A stretch of 64,000 nucleotides of DNA from Acidobacteriota bacterium (GCA_020199835.1 JAIVJV010000014.1:40613-104612), one strand, 5' to 3'. Shown: positions 17,132-26,437, numbered from the stretch's first letter. Notes: a model not told the origin generated them from the sequence alone. A program made the numbers and translations.

Positions 17132-18539
17132 GCAAAAAGTCTTCGGAGAAAATGTTGCCTCTTCCGAGAATACCGTTGGGATCGAAAGTCTTTTTCAGAG
17201 CTGCCATCTCGCGGAGTTGGTCGTCGGTATAAAACAGGCGCAAATATTCGCGCTTGAGTTTTCCTACTCCGTGCTCTGCTGAGAGTGTACCACCTACCGA
17301 CGCCGCGTATTTCAGAAACTGCGCGTACAACTCACGCGCGCGCGCGCCCTCGTCTTCATCGCGCGGCAGGATGTTGACGTGAACGTGATTGTCGCCGATG
17401 TGACCGAAGATCGTGTAACGCAAGCCGCTCGTGCGCAAGGTGTCATAGTACAAACGAAACAATCCCGCAAACGCTTCGTCCGGCACAGCCATGTCAGTCG
17501 ACACTTTTCGCTGGCGGTAGCGCGCGAACCACTCGTTCATCAGCACCGGCAGTTGATGGCGAAACTCGCGCAATCTAGCCTGGTCCTGTTCGTTGGTGGC
17601 AAACCATGAATCCGCGAAAGCGTGATGCTGGTCCAGGAGCGCAAGCCAGTCGTTCAGGATCGATTCTTCGGTTTCATCCGTGGTCTCCTGTTCGAAGAAT
17701 ATCGCGCCGGCGGCGTCCGCACGTATGTTCGGATATTTTTCGCGCAGGAAGTTGAGCGATTCGTTGTCAAAGAACTCCAGGGCACGCGCGTCGAGCGTGG
17801 CGCGCGCGGCTGCGACAAAGGCCAGCACGTCGGCCTGGTTCGCGAAAAAGACGATGCCACTCAAGAGACCTTGCGGCTTGAGGACAAGGCGCGTTTCGAT
17901 TTCGCAGATTACCGCAAGGGTGCCTTCGCTGCCGATGAAGAGATCGATCGCGTCCATGTTCGCCGAACCAAAATAACCCGCTGCGTTCTTGCGGGTTGCA
18001 GGTGGACGGTATTTTGGTAGAGGAATATTTGAAATATTCGAAAAATTCTTTTCTCCACGGCGTAACTCCAGAACCTCACCCGAAGCAAGCACCACCTTCA
18101 AACGCTCGATGTAGTTGCGCGTTGGACCATATTTAAAAGTTCGCGCGCCCGAAGCATTCGTCGCGACAGTGCCGCCGAGAAAGCAGCCGCGTTCGGTTGG
18201 ATCGGGTGGGTACAATAGTCCCTTCTGATCTACCGCGCGTTGAAAATCCGCGAGGATCACTCCCGCTTCAGCGACAGCTCGGTCGCTTTCGATGCTCTTG
18301 ATGCGGTTGAGTCGATCCGTGGCGAGTACGATCCCGCCGAAAGGAACACGTCCACCGACTGTGCCCGTGCCCGCGCCTGAAATCGTCACCGGCGTGTGAT
18401 CGTGGTTCGCCGCAGAAAGGATTTCCGACACCTCTTGGATAGTTTCCGGCAAGACGACACGATCTGCGTAACCGTCGCGTATGAAACTCGCGTCGGAGAG
18501 GAACGACTGGATTTCGTCGGGGTTCGACTTAACGTGCAT
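17124..18539 (-). CDS. FAD-linked oxidase, GlcD/D-2-hydroxyacid dehydrogenase type
   Basis: A PCMH-type FAD-binding domain (residues ~30-210) contains VTISGAGTGTVGGRVPFGG and the pair GCFLGGTVATNASGART. A C-terminal FAD-oxidase domain has FGHIGDNHVHVNILP and LSAEHGVGKLKREYL, with the metal/substrate His residues of glycolate oxidase GlcD and D-lactate dehydrogenases. The 471-aa length fits. No GlcE/GlcF or Fe-S partner lies nearby, so the electron acceptor is unknown. Substrate is probably D-lactate, glycolate or D-2-hydroxyglutarate; the sequence does not decide. Confidence 0.85.
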   Translation of the reverse strand: MHVKSNPDEIQSFLSDASFIRDGYADRVVLPETIQEVSEILSAANHDHTPVTISGAGTGTVGGRVPFGGIVLATDRLNRIKSIESDRAVAEAGVILADFQRAVDQKGLLYPPDPTERGCFLGGTVATNASGARTFKYGPTRNYIERLKVVLASGEVLELRRGEKNFSNISNIPLPKYRPPATRKNAAGYFGSANMDAIDLFIGSEGTLAVICEIETRLVLKPQGLLSGIVFFANQADVLAFVAAARATLDARALEFFDNESLNFLREKYPNIRADAAGAIFFEQETTDETEESILNDWLALLDQHHAFADSWFATNEQDQARLREFRHQLPVLMNEWFARYRQRKVSTDMAVPDEAFAGLFRLYYDTLRTSGLRYTIFGHIGDNHVHVNILPRDEDEGARARELYAQFLKYAASVGGTLSAEHGVGKLKREYLRLFYTDDQLREMAALKKTFDPNGILGRGNIFSEDFLHA

Positions 18540-18555
18540 TGGGGAACAGAAATCT

Positions 18556-20544
18556 TTAAATCAACTGTAATTCACGCTCGCGCAAGACCTTAATGCGATC
18601 GCGCAACTCCGCCGCCTTCTCAAACTCAAACCGCTTCGCCGCCCCCCGCATCTCCACTTCCAACCGCGCAATCGTCGCCTCGATATTCGCCGGCGAGTAA
18701 TCTTCGATCTGGTCCACTTCGGTCGGCACCTTGAAGTAGTCCGCCTCCGACGCCGTGATCAATGTTGCTTCAATCGGCTTGATGATCGTTTGCGGTGTGA
18801 TCCCGTTCTCGCGATTGAAAACCTCCTGAATCACGCGGCGCCGCTGCGTCTCTTCCATCGCGCGCTTCATCGAATCGGTGATGCGGTCCGCGTACAGTAT
18901 CGCTTTGCCACGCGAGTTCCGCGCGGCGCGGCCAATCGTCTGAATCAACGACTGCTCCGAACGCAAAAAACCTTCCTTGTCGGCGTCGAGTATCGCCACG
19001 AGCGAGACTTCCGGCAGATCGAGTCCTTCGCGCAAAAGGTTGATTCCAACAAGCACGTCAAACTCGCCGCGCCGCAAGTCGCGGAGGATCTTGATGCGCT
19101 CGAGTGTCTCGATATCCGAATGCAGATAACGAACCCGAACACCCACTTCCGTGAAATACTCGGTCAAGTCTTCCGCCATTCGCTTCGTCAACGTCGTCAC
19201 CAACACTCGCTCATGCTGCTCGGCGCGCTGGCGACACTCCTCGAGCAAGTGATCGATCTGGCCCTTCACCGGCTGCACTTCAACCTCCGGATCCATCAAT
19301 CCGGTCGGACGAATGATCTGCTCGACCACTTCGCCGCTCGCTTTCGTCAGTTCATAAGGTCCGGGTGTCGCCGAAACGTAAATCGTCTGTCCGATCCGTG
19401 CTTCGAACTCCTTGAAGTTCAACGGCCGGTTATCGAGCGCCGAAGGCAAACGAAAACCGTACTCAACGAGCGTGCGTTTACGCGATTGATCGCCTTCGAA
19501 CATCCCGCGCACCTGCGGAATCGACTGGTGCGACTCGTCGATCACGATCAGCGTATCGCGCGGCAGGTAGTCGAGCAGCGTCGGCGGCGGCTCGCCAGGT
19601 TTCTTTCCGGTCAGGTGGCGCGAATAGTTTTCAACGCCGCGGCAGAAACCCATCTCCTTGATCATCTCGAGATCAAACATCGTGCGCTGGTGCAATCGCT
19701 GTGCTTCGACCAGCTTGCCTTCGTTGATCAACTTCGGTTCCCACCACTCAAGCTCTTCCTTGATCGTCTTGATTGCGCGTTTGATCGTCGGCCGCGACAT
19801 CACGTAGTGCGTCTTGGGATAAATCGGCACCCGCGACACGTGTTTTTCAACGACCTCGCCAAGCAACGGATCGATCGTTGAAACTGAGTCGATCTCGTCG
19901 CCCCACAACTCAATGCGATAAGCGAGATCCTGGTAACTCGGATAGATTTCCACCACGTCGCCGCGCACGCGAAAAGTGCCGCGTTGAAAGTTGATGTCGG
20001 AACGTTCGTACTGCAACTCGACGAGTCGCTGCAGCAGAGCATCGCGCGACATGCGGCCGCCGGGTTCGACAAAGAAGAGCAAACCGTAATACGCGTCCGG
20101 GTCGCCGAGACCGTAAATGCACGAGACGCTCGCGACCACGATCACGTCGCGGCGCTCAAACAGCGCGCGCGTCGCGGACATCCGCAGGCGATCGATCTCT
20201 TCGTTGATGATCGCTTCCTTTTCAATGTAGACGTCAGCGGCGGGAACGTACGCTTCCGGTTGATAGTAGTCGTAGTAAGAGACGAAATATTCAACCGCGT
20301 TCTCCGGAAAGAGCGTGCGAAACTCCTGGAACAACTGCGCGGCGAGCGTTTTGTTGTGAGCCAGCACGAGCGTCGAACGCTGCACGCGTTCAATCACGCT
20401 CGCGATGGTGAACGTTTTGCCGCTGCCGGTGATTCCAAGCAGCACCTGATCCTTCGCGCCGTCGTTCAGACCGCGCATGAGTGCGTCGATGGCCGCTGGC
20501 TGATCGCCCTTGGGTTGGTATTCAGAATGAAGTTTGAACCGCAT
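18556..20544 (-). CDS. uvrB: UvrABC excinuclease subunit B
   Basis: Damage-verifying helicase-like subunit of nucleotide excision repair. The 662-residue protein has Walker A GITGSGKTFT (37-46), the beta-hairpin region EYFVSYYDYYQPEAYVP, helicase motifs LIVIDESHQS, SATPGPYE and LVGINLLREGLD. A C-terminal UVR motif (IARLEVEMRGAAKRFEFEKA) contacts UvrC. Complete in length. It is the last gene of a run starting at the TPR gene near 24768, 51 nt after the HEAT gene. Confidence 0.97.
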   Translation of the reverse strand: MRFKLHSEYQPKGDQPAAIDALMRGLNDGAKDQVLLGITGSGKTFTIASVIERVQRSTLVLAHNKTLAAQLFQEFRTLFPENAVEYFVSYYDYYQPEAYVPAADVYIEKEAIINEEIDRLRMSATRALFERRDVIVVASVSCIYGLGDPDAYYGLLFFVEPGGRMSRDALLQRLVELQYERSDINFQRGTFRVRGDVVEIYPSYQDLAYRIELWGDEIDSVSTIDPLLGEVVEKHVSRVPIYPKTHYVMSRPTIKRAIKTIKEELEWWEPKLINEGKLVEAQRLHQRTMFDLEMIKEMGFCRGVENYSRHLTGKKPGEPPPTLLDYLPRDTLIVIDESHQSIPQVRGMFEGDQSRKRTLVEYGFRLPSALDNRPLNFKEFEARIGQTIYVSATPGPYELTKASGEVVEQIIRPTGLMDPEVEVQPVKGQIDHLLEECRQRAEQHERVLVTTLTKRMAEDLTEYFTEVGVRVRYLHSDIETLERIKILRDLRRGEFDVLVGINLLREGLDLPEVSLVAILDADKEGFLRSEQSLIQTIGRAARNSRGKAILYADRITDSMKRAMEETQRRRVIQEVFNRENGITPQTIIKPIEATLITASEADYFKVPTEVDQIEDYSPANIEATIARLEVEMRGAAKRFEFEKAAELRDRIKVLRERELQLI

Positions 20545-20595
20545 GTGTCCCGCAAATAGTAAAACGGATAAAGACAGATGGGAAATCCGGATTTT

Positions 20596-21192
20596 TTAGG
20601 CTTTGATCTGTGTAACTGCTTCACTTGCGGCGGAGCGGAGTTCAGGGGCTAGTGAGGGACTGGCAGCCAGCCGTTGCAAGGCGGGTACGACTTCGTGTTG
20701 GCGGCTCGAAGCGAGAAGGCGAATCACGGCAAGGCTGAGATCCACGCTGGGATGGTTCTCGATGATCGTGGTCAAAGGTTCGACCACGCCGGCTTTCGCG
20801 ACGAGGAATAACAAGGAGAAAGCGCCGTAACAGCTTTCGTGGTTTTCGGCCATGAGGTCGTTGATGGCTTCGTAAATAAGGCCGGAATCGGCGAGCGCGA
20901 GGCCGATGCGACGGCGTTCGTCAGGCGAACCTGCGCGAAGGGCGTCGTTGACGAGGGTGGCCGCTTGGTCGGGATCGAGTTCGTAGAGATCGCGGACGGC
21001 TTGTTGGCGGATTTCGGGTGAGGGATTGTCGAGCGATTGGGCGATCTCGTCGAAGTGGCTGTTGATTGGTCGAGTGAGCGACGAAGAGTGGGAGAGAGTT
21101 AGTTTGGAGTGACGGCGGCGTTGGACGAGTTCCTCCGCCGCGCGTCGCAAGGTTGCGACGTCTTCAGTCCAACGCTGGTCGTGTTTACTCAT
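20596..21192 (-). CDS. HEAT-repeat protein
   Basis: 198 residues, all helical by eye, with HEAT/PBS-lyase-like repeats from ~45 on (PSPEIRQQAVRDLYELDPD, GSPDERRRIGLALADSG, LSLAVIRLLASSRQHEVVPALQRLA). No catalytic motif, signal or membrane segment. Such proteins act as scaffolds or adaptors. Its ATG overlaps the stop of the 483-aa gene (ATGA type), so the two products are likely made together and may interact. Confidence 0.75.
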   Translation of the reverse strand: MSKHDQRWTEDVATLRRAAEELVQRRRHSKLTLSHSSSLTRPINSHFDEIAQSLDNPSPEIRQQAVRDLYELDPDQAATLVNDALRAGSPDERRRIGLALADSGLIYEAINDLMAENHESCYGAFSLLFLVAKAGVVEPLTTIIENHPSVDLSLAVIRLLASSRQHEVVPALQRLAASPSLAPELRSAASEAVTQIKA

Positions 21193-22640
21193 TCAATGTT
21201 GATGGCTTCACTCGCGCCCGCGCCGGCCACGAGGGTAAGCGGGGCGCTCGGCTCCACAAACACGGATTCATCTGCGTGAACGAAGTTATCCGTTTCATCT
21301 GTGGTTCTTAAAAACTGAAACTTCTTCAACACGAGCCGGCTAACCGAAAGGCCGATGCTGTTGTCCAACACGCAAAGCTGTTCGGCGATAACGCGCTGCG
21401 ACACTCGCTCCAACGCACTCTCCAATTCACGTCCCGCAGTCGCCGCGTCATCGGCAACGATCATTTCAAAATCCTGCCCGCCACTCACACGCCGTCGCAA
21501 GTGATTCTGCAGCAACACGCCCGCCTCGCGATGAATCCGTCCCGTCGCCACAATCACGAGGTGCGCCGCCTCGGTTTCAATCTCCAGATCGATAGCCCAA
21601 CGTGCAAACGCCGGTGTCAGATCTCCATCACGCGTCACGATCAAAAACGACTCGCCGCAGATGTTCGCCATCATCTGCCCGTAACCCGTGCCTTCCGATG
21701 GTCCAACCGCGATCTCTCGCTCGGGCACACCCAACTCGCGCAACACAAAATGAATGCGGCTCACGAGCCACGAACCATCCTCGAGCAACGACGACGCGAG
21801 CTGAGTCGGTGCGATCACTTCCTCAACGTTCTCGTCAGCCACCGGCGCGCCACACTCGCTGCACGTTGCATCACTCACCGTGACTACCGCGAGCGCATGC
21901 GGATTCGGCAAACGAAACAGCGCGTGCCCCGTCTTGCGACAACTGATCTGCACTTCACGTTCGACCAGGCCGACGTCTTCCAGCCGCTGAATCGGCACGT
22001 GCGCCGAGTCCGTGTTTCCAGTCAAAAGCTTCGCGGCATAACCTTCTTCATGTGCGTTACGCGCGGTGCGCAGGAAAATGCGCGCGCGTTCGTCCTCGAG
22101 TTTCGAAGCCGCAAGGATGCGTTTAGTCATCGACTCTTTGCGAAGGCTCGTGTAGAGCGTGTCAGCGTCCTGCTTTTCGACGAACGTGCGAAAGCCCTGG
22201 GGCATCGGCGACTTGCCCGATTGCCACGGCGGGAACTCACCGTTCTGCTCTGCGCCAGTGGCGAGCAGCGTGCGAAGGTCCTGGCAAAACGAGTCGAGTT
22301 TTCTGAACGGCTCGGGCGTGCGCGGTTCGTAAACGATTCCGGCACGCAGGAAGGCGCGGTTCGTGTCGTCGTTCTCGAAGAGCAGAAAGAGAACATAGTC
22401 GTGAAAACAGAAGAGTTCACCGCGGACGAAAGGCTCGTCGATGGTCGACTCGTTGTACGAAGCGAGCGCTGTTTCCAGCTCCGAAACGCGCTCCGCGCCG
22501 AGCAGCGCGTCTTCGAAGAACCGCAAGCGCGTGGTGCGGATTAGCGGCGCGAGTCCTTGTTCCTGTAGTTGCTGGAGCAGTCGCGCACGGGCGTCACCAT
22601 CAACCGGGTGGTTCAGTGTTTTGGTTTCGAGAAATAACAT
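21189..22640 (-). CDS. Uncharacterised protein with zinc-ribbon-like CxxC
   Basis: 483 residues, not recognised. There is no signal peptide or membrane helix. A CSECGAP motif near residue 265, with Cys227 upstream in ISCRKTGHA, could hold zinc. The part before it has a winged-helix look (IQRLEDVGLVEREV). The region after ~315 alternates beta strands and helices (FLIVTRDGDLTPAFARWAIDL, HLVIVATGRIHREAGVLLQNHL), somewhat nuclease- or Rossmann-like. Near the C-terminus the segment TTDETDNFVHADESVFVE is encoded by a copy of the dispersed ATCCGTG repeat (21254-21304). It starts 4 nt after the DUF4388 gene and overlaps the HEAT gene. Confidence 0.7.
   Translation of the reverse strand: MLFLETKTLNHPVDGDARARLLQQLQEQGLAPLIRTTRLRFFEDALLGAERVSELETALASYNESTIDEPFVRGELFCFHDYVLFLLFENDDTNRAFLRAGIVYEPRTPEPFRKLDSFCQDLRTLLATGAEQNGEFPPWQSGKSPMPQGFRTFVEKQDADTLYTSLRKESMTKRILAASKLEDERARIFLRTARNAHEEGYAAKLLTGNTDSAHVPIQRLEDVGLVEREVQISCRKTGHALFRLPNPHALAVVTVSDATCSECGAPVADENVEEVIAPTQLASSLLEDGSWLVSRIHFVLRELGVPEREIAVGPSEGTGYGQMMANICGESFLIVTRDGDLTPAFARWAIDLEIETEAAHLVIVATGRIHREAGVLLQNHLRRRVSGGQDFEMIVADDAATAGRELESALERVSQRVIAEQLCVLDNSIGLSVSRLVLKKFQFLRTTDETDNFVHADESVFVEPSAPLTLVAGAGASEAINIE
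21254..21304. repeat. ATCCGTG-type dispersed repeat inside a coding region
   Basis: Imperfect inverted repeat with ends CCACAAACACGGAT and ATCCGTTTCATCTGTGG. It matches the intergenic repeat at 30208-30262 in its terminal CCACA.. and CACGGAT words. Here it lies wholly within the reading frame of the 483-aa protein. Confidence 0.5.
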
Positions 22641-22644
22641 CGTC

Positions 22645-23481
22645 TTAATCCTCGGGATTGACGGTAATCGTGACGGTTTGGCCGCCGTTTGCGGTTGCGG
22701 GATAGCGGCGCTGTCGAGCGATACGTAGTGCGAGTGCTTCGTAGCTTTCGCGGCCCGGTTTGTGGTTGGCGATTGATGCTTTGAGCACGCGGCCGTTTTC
22801 GATTTGCATCGTGACTTTTATCGGTTCTGTTTTTTTATCGGTGTTATCCGTGTTACTGGTTTTTCGTCGCGGTTTTGGCGCGCGAACGGGGACCACGGAT
22901 GCCACGGATGGAGGCGGATTTGACGATATCGGCGCTGCTGCTGGAGCTTCCGCTGCCGCTACTGCCGGCGGGTTTGAATTGAAACCACCGGTGACTGCGA
23001 TTACCGTTGAGAGTCCGACACCTACCAACACTGCCGTCGCCATGAACAATAGTGAACGCCCGCGCAAAGGAGACACTGGCGCGGGTGGAAGCGCGAGAGG
23101 CTCTGGTTGCGTCGCGAGGGATGGCTGCACGGCCGCAGTGGTTTCGATCTGCAACGCACTCTCATCCCAACACCCAAACAACTCAGACACTGCTCTTCGC
23201 AACGACGGATCGATCGATCTTCGCGTCGCGGGAATCAACGGATTAAAGTTGAAAGCCGCTTCCGGTTGGGCCAACGCGACGCAGATCGCCTGCAAGCCGT
23301 TGAGGTCGTTCATGCGCGCGTCGACCAACTCACCTTCCAAAAAGAAGAAGCTCGCGGGCCCTTTCGGGTATTCGATCAGCAGCCGTCCGGTCTTCTTTTG
23401 GTGGCGCAAAATGCCGACGAGATCGGAAAGGGGATAGTGGCTGAGGTGTCCGGTCAAAACTACAAAACGATGGTTCTGCAT
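22645..23481 (-). CDS. DUF4388 protein with membrane helix and TonB-like C-terminus
   Basis: Residues 8-100 form a DUF4388 (PATAN-type) domain: GHLSHYPLSDLVGILRHQ, KTGRLLIEYPKGPASFFFLE, GELVDARMNDLNGLQA. These occur in signalling and gliding proteins of Acidobacteria, Myxococci and Cyanobacteria. A Pro/Ala linker leads to one transmembrane helix (~144-165) and an Ala/Pro/Ser stretch. The C-terminal ~65 residues (IKVTMQIENGRVLKASI to the RIARQRRYP segment) look like a TonB C-terminal-type beta domain. Two stretches, PPSVASVVP and NTDNTDKKTE, come from repeat-like DNA (22891-22910, 22837-22859). First cytosolic, last periplasmic, by inference. Confidence 0.75.
   Translation of the reverse strand: MQNHRFVVLTGHLSHYPLSDLVGILRHQKKTGRLLIEYPKGPASFFFLEGELVDARMNDLNGLQAICVALAQPEAAFNFNPLIPATRRSIDPSLRRAVSELFGCWDESALQIETTAAVQPSLATQPEPLALPPAPVSPLRGRSLLFMATAVLVGVGLSTVIAVTGGFNSNPPAVAAAEAPAAAPISSNPPPSVASVVPVRAPKPRRKTSNTDNTDKKTEPIKVTMQIENGRVLKASIANHKPGRESYEALALRIARQRRYPATANGGQTVTITVNPED
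22837..22859. repeat. ATCCGTG-type repeat fragment inside DUF4388 gene
   Basis: The words ATCGGTGTTATCCGTGTTAC repeat the 'ATC(C/G)GTGTTA' unit twice and encode Asn-Thr-Asp-Asn-Thr-Asp on the minus strand. A second fragment, ACCACGGATGCCACGGAT at 22892-22909, lies 32 nt on in the same gene. Both resemble the arms of the repeat at 30208-30262. Confidence 0.4.
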
Positions 23482-23514
23482 TACTGCTCCTACAAATCGT
23501 CTAGGCCGTTGCCG

Positions 23515-24768
23515 TTATGGGCAGCCACGCAACACGCCGCGGCACGAAAAGTTGTATTGCGGGAAGGTCTGCGCGAGTTTGCGCGCGAGGCTTTTATCGA
23601 GCGTTTCAAGAATGCGGTACTCCTCGAGCAAGCCTTTTGTGTTTCCCAACTCCTGGTACGAGAGGCTGAGACCGTAATGGGCCTTTGCCATGCTCGGGCT
23701 CAGCATCGTTGCTTTTCTAAACGCGGCGGCGGCGTCTTCGAAGCGCCGGATGCGAAACGATGCGAGACCAAGGCCGTATTGTGTTTCGGGTTGGTCGGGG
23801 TGGAGCTTGATCGACTGCTTGAACGCTTTGGCGGCGTCGGCGTCTTTCTCGAGTTTCAGGTAAGCGTGGCCGAGCTTGAGATAGACTTCAGCGGATTTTG
23901 GTTCGAGCTTGATCGATTGAAGGAAAGATTCGATGGCGCCTTTGACGTCGCCGGACTCAAAGCGCGTGCGGCCGGTCGCGTACAGATCCATCGCGCTATT
24001 TGTCGGAAGAGTTGCAGGAACTGCTGGGGCCGCGGCTGGCGCTACTTTGAGTACCAGGGGAGGAGGATTTCTAGAAATTTCAGGCGTAGACGGCGGAACT
24101 TCGTCGTAGTCGATTTTTAAAATTCCTACCCCCTCGACCTCCCGCAGAACGGGCTCCGGAACTGACTGGGCCGTCGTCACAACCTTTTTTGGCCGAGTCC
24201 TGACTGGTGCCTCAACGGCTTTCGCAACGTTATCGTCGAAGTAATAAGTCACCGTCCGATAAGTCACTTCAACCGGCTCGCGTTTCAACTCGCCATTCTC
24301 AAACACCACCAAACTGGTGACCATCCTGGTCCAGTTGCCAAACTTGTCGAACTCATACAAGTACGCCTCACGGCTGACGATCGCTCCGCGCTCATCGCGC
24401 AGCGTCATCTCCGTAATATTTCCATTTTCGTCGTACTTGTATTCTTCTTTGCCTGCGCGAGACCCAGGCACCGGGTAGGAAGTGTTCTCAATTCGGTTCC
24501 CGTTGATCCCGTACGTGGTGACTTCAACGAGTTGCGGTGGTCCTTCAATCGGCCGCCCCTCTTTGATCGCGATCCGGGCAGTCTCCGTCTTAACTCGCCG
24601 GACAGAACCGACGAGTCCATCTTGTTCTTTAGTGCTATCGAGGACGGATATAGCAGGTCGCGCCGAAGCGGTGACACTGTTTTGCGCCAGGACGGTCGGC
24701 GCGGTGAAAGTCAGTACGGGCCCCAGTACTAGAACGGCAGGCACAATTCGGCCTTTGATGCAGTTCAT
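23515..24768 (-). CDS. Secreted TPR protein with YD-like N-terminal region
   Basis: Signal peptide (VPAVLVLGPVLTFTAPTVLA) at residues ~8-28. Residues ~75-185 hold YD/RHS-like strands (TYGINGNRIENTSYP, EYKYDENGNITEMTL, LYEFDKFGNWTRMV), as found in secreted acidobacterial proteins. After a Pro-rich linker, residues ~255-400 form about four TPRs (YATGRTRFESGDVKGAIES, VYLKLGHAYLKLEKDADA, TQYGLGLASFRIRRFEDAA, AHYGLSLSYQELGNTKG). Likely a periplasmic or outer-membrane scaffold. First gene of the run down to uvrB. Confidence 0.8.
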   Translation of the reverse strand: MNCIKGRIVPAVLVLGPVLTFTAPTVLAQNSVTASARPAISVLDSTKEQDGLVGSVRRVKTETARIAIKEGRPIEGPPQLVEVTTYGINGNRIENTSYPVPGSRAGKEEYKYDENGNITEMTLRDERGAIVSREAYLYEFDKFGNWTRMVTSLVVFENGELKREPVEVTYRTVTYYFDDNVAKAVEAPVRTRPKKVVTTAQSVPEPVLREVEGVGILKIDYDEVPPSTPEISRNPPPLVLKVAPAAAPAVPATLPTNSAMDLYATGRTRFESGDVKGAIESFLQSIKLEPKSAEVYLKLGHAYLKLEKDADAAKAFKQSIKLHPDQPETQYGLGLASFRIRRFEDAAAAFRKATMLSPSMAKAHYGLSLSYQELGNTKGLLEEYRILETLDKSLARKLAQTFPQYNFSCRGVLRGCP

Positions 24769-24904
24769 CTAGACTCCTCCAGTTTCAAATATCGAAACGT
24801 GAGACAAGGTAGTCAGGGGGGCCCACTATCTTGTACAAACTGCCGCGAAGAATACAATAAGTGGTTCTAAATTACTATAGGTTTTGAAAATAAAGGTGGG
24901 ATGC

Positions 24905-24928
24905 GGGGTGGCCGTGCGGGTCCACCCC
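24905..24928 (-). terminator. Hairpin after the OmpR-type regulator gene
   Basis: GGGGTGG/CCACCCC, 7-bp G:C-rich stem with a 10-nt loop, begins 11 nt past the stop codon. On the minus strand TTTATTTT follows about 12 nt later rather than directly, so termination would be imperfect. The remaining ~130 nt up to the TPR gene hold no gene and probably its promoter. Confidence 0.5.
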
Positions 24929-24938
24929 TTCAGATGAG

Positions 24939-25709
24939 TTACTGTTCGTCGCTGAATTTGTAGCCGATGCCCCAAACGGTTAGGACCATCTGCGGGTTTT
25001 CCGGGTTCTCTTCGATCTTGGCTCGGAGACGATTGATGTGTGAATCGATCGTGCGATCGTAGCCTTCGTAAGAGTAGTCCCAGATTTTTTCCAGCAGGTA
25101 CTTGCGCGGAAACACGCGGCCCGGGTTTGAGGCGAAAAGACGAAGCAAATCAAACTCTTTCGGCGTCAGCTCGACCTGGCGATCGCCGATGGTGACTTCG
25201 CGTTTGGCTGAATCGATCCGCAGCCGGCCGCGAACGATCGGCGCTTCGTCACGAATGCCGTCGCTGGTTGGTCCGTTGCGCGTGCGCCGGAGCACTGACT
25301 TGATGCGTGCTTCCAGTTCGCGCAGGCTGAACGGTTTGGTGATGTAATCGTCGGCGCCCATCTCCAGCCCGAGGACCTTGTCGACCACGTCGTCCTTGGC
25401 CGTGAGCATCAGTATCGGTAGGTAGCCGACTTTTTCCCTGAGTTCCTTACAGACTGCCAGCCCGTCCATTTTGGGCAGCATCAGATCAAGGACCACCGCA
25501 TCGGGCGGATCGTCCAAAGCTGCTTTGACGCCGTTCAAACCGTCTTCGACGGTCCGCACGTTGTAGCCGGCCCGCGAGAAATACTCACTGATCGCGGTCG
25601 AGATGTTTTCGTCGTCCTCGACGACGAGCAATGACACTTTGCGTTCACCTGAGTCGGGCACGGGAAAAGTTTCTTTAGCGATTTTCTGTCTGTCGGTAGC
25701 TGTAGCCAT
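24939..25709 (-). CDS. OmpR/PhoB-family response regulator
   Basis: Receiver domain (residues ~24-140) with acidic pocket EDD (31-33), phospho-acceptor Asp75 in VVLDLMLPKMDG, Thr103 and Lys125 (ITKPFSLRELEARI). The C-terminal winged-helix DNA-binding domain (~160-255) has LTPKEFDLLRLFASNPGRVFPR and RTIDSHINRLRAKIE. ATG 25709 was chosen; a longer frame to 25862 adds ~50 residues with no domain character. All phosphorylation residues are intact. No histidine kinase is adjacent, so its partner is elsewhere. Confidence 0.92.
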   Translation of the reverse strand: MATATDRQKIAKETFPVPDSGERKVSLLVVEDDENISTAISEYFSRAGYNVRTVEDGLNGVKAALDDPPDAVVLDLMLPKMDGLAVCKELREKVGYLPILMLTAKDDVVDKVLGLEMGADDYITKPFSLRELEARIKSVLRRTRNGPTSDGIRDEAPIVRGRLRIDSAKREVTIGDRQVELTPKEFDLLRLFASNPGRVFPRKYLLEKIWDYSYEGYDRTIDSHINRLRAKIEENPENPQMVLTVWGIGYKFSDEQ

Positions 25710-25928
25710 CAGAGTGATTCGTCGACCTGAACTGACAAGCAGGAGGCTTAGAGGGCAAGCACCACGGGGTCGTTGGCGCAACTCGGTTCGCGGAGGATAG
25801 TACAGGAGAATCGGCTGGCTGTTCAAGCCCAAACTTGTGACTTCGCCCGCGGGACTGATCACCCGCTATGTCTTTTTGATATGCTGCTCTCAAAGTTTGA
25901 ACCCCTATTTAATAAAGGACCACGAACC

Positions 25929-26405
25929 ATGACTCCTGAAGAACGAGACGTCTTCATCAAGCAGTATGCCGCCGGGTACGATGAAGTGATCGACGCGCTC
26001 AACAACTTTCCTGCGGAGAGTTTAGGCGCGCATCCGATTCCCGGCAAGTGGAGTGCCCGAGAGATTGTGCATCATCTCGGCGACAGTGAAACGACGTCGG
26101 CCGTGAGAATCAGAAGATTGCTCTGCGAAGAACAGCCGTTGATCCATGGTTACGACCAGGACGAGTTTGCGCGTCGGTTGCGTTACAACGAACGCGATAT
26201 GGCGCCGGCGCTCGAGGCGTTTCGCTACGCGCGCGAGACCACTCTGCAATTGCTCGCACTGATGACGGAGGAAGATTGGCAGCGCGCGGGCACGCACACC
26301 GAGAACGGAGCTTACAGTGCTGAGGATTGGTTGAGGATTTATACCGCGCACGCACACGATCACGCAGCGCAGATTCGTCGTTTGCGCGACGGGATCAACA
26401 CTTAA
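25929..26405 (+). CDS. DinB-like family protein
   Basis: 158-residue four-helix DinB/YfiT-type protein. Metal-ligand histidines typical of the family are in WSAREIVHHLGDSE (~residue 42) and AHAHDHAAQIRR near the end. Bacterial members include thiol-S-transferases and metal hydrolases; the reaction here cannot be told. ATG 25929 follows AAAGGA by 8 nt, so the in-frame extension back to 25773 was not used. It is divergent from the OmpR regulator across a 219-bp gap in which I see no convincing operator. Confidence 0.85.
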   Translation: MTPEERDVFIKQYAAGYDEVIDALNNFPAESLGAHPIPGKWSAREIVHHLGDSETTSAVRIRRLLCEEQPLIHGYDQDEFARRLRYNERDMAPALEAFRYARETTLQLLALMTEEDWQRAGTHTENGAYSAEDWLRIYTAHAHDHAAQIRRLRDGINT

Positions 26406-26437
26406 GTCCCGAAGCGTACTTAAATCTAGTGTTGTTC

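Noticed and set aside
18790..19881. Plus-strand open frame of 363 codons
   Set aside because: Antisense to uvrB; no recognisable protein features.
21501..22544. Plus-strand open frame of 347 codons
   Set aside because: Antisense to the 483-aa gene; the minus-strand frame has coupled starts and stops with its neighbours and better protein character.
25710..25862. N-terminal extension of the OmpR-type regulator
   Set aside because: The extra ~50 residues have no domain character, and the standard receiver start fits ATG 25709.
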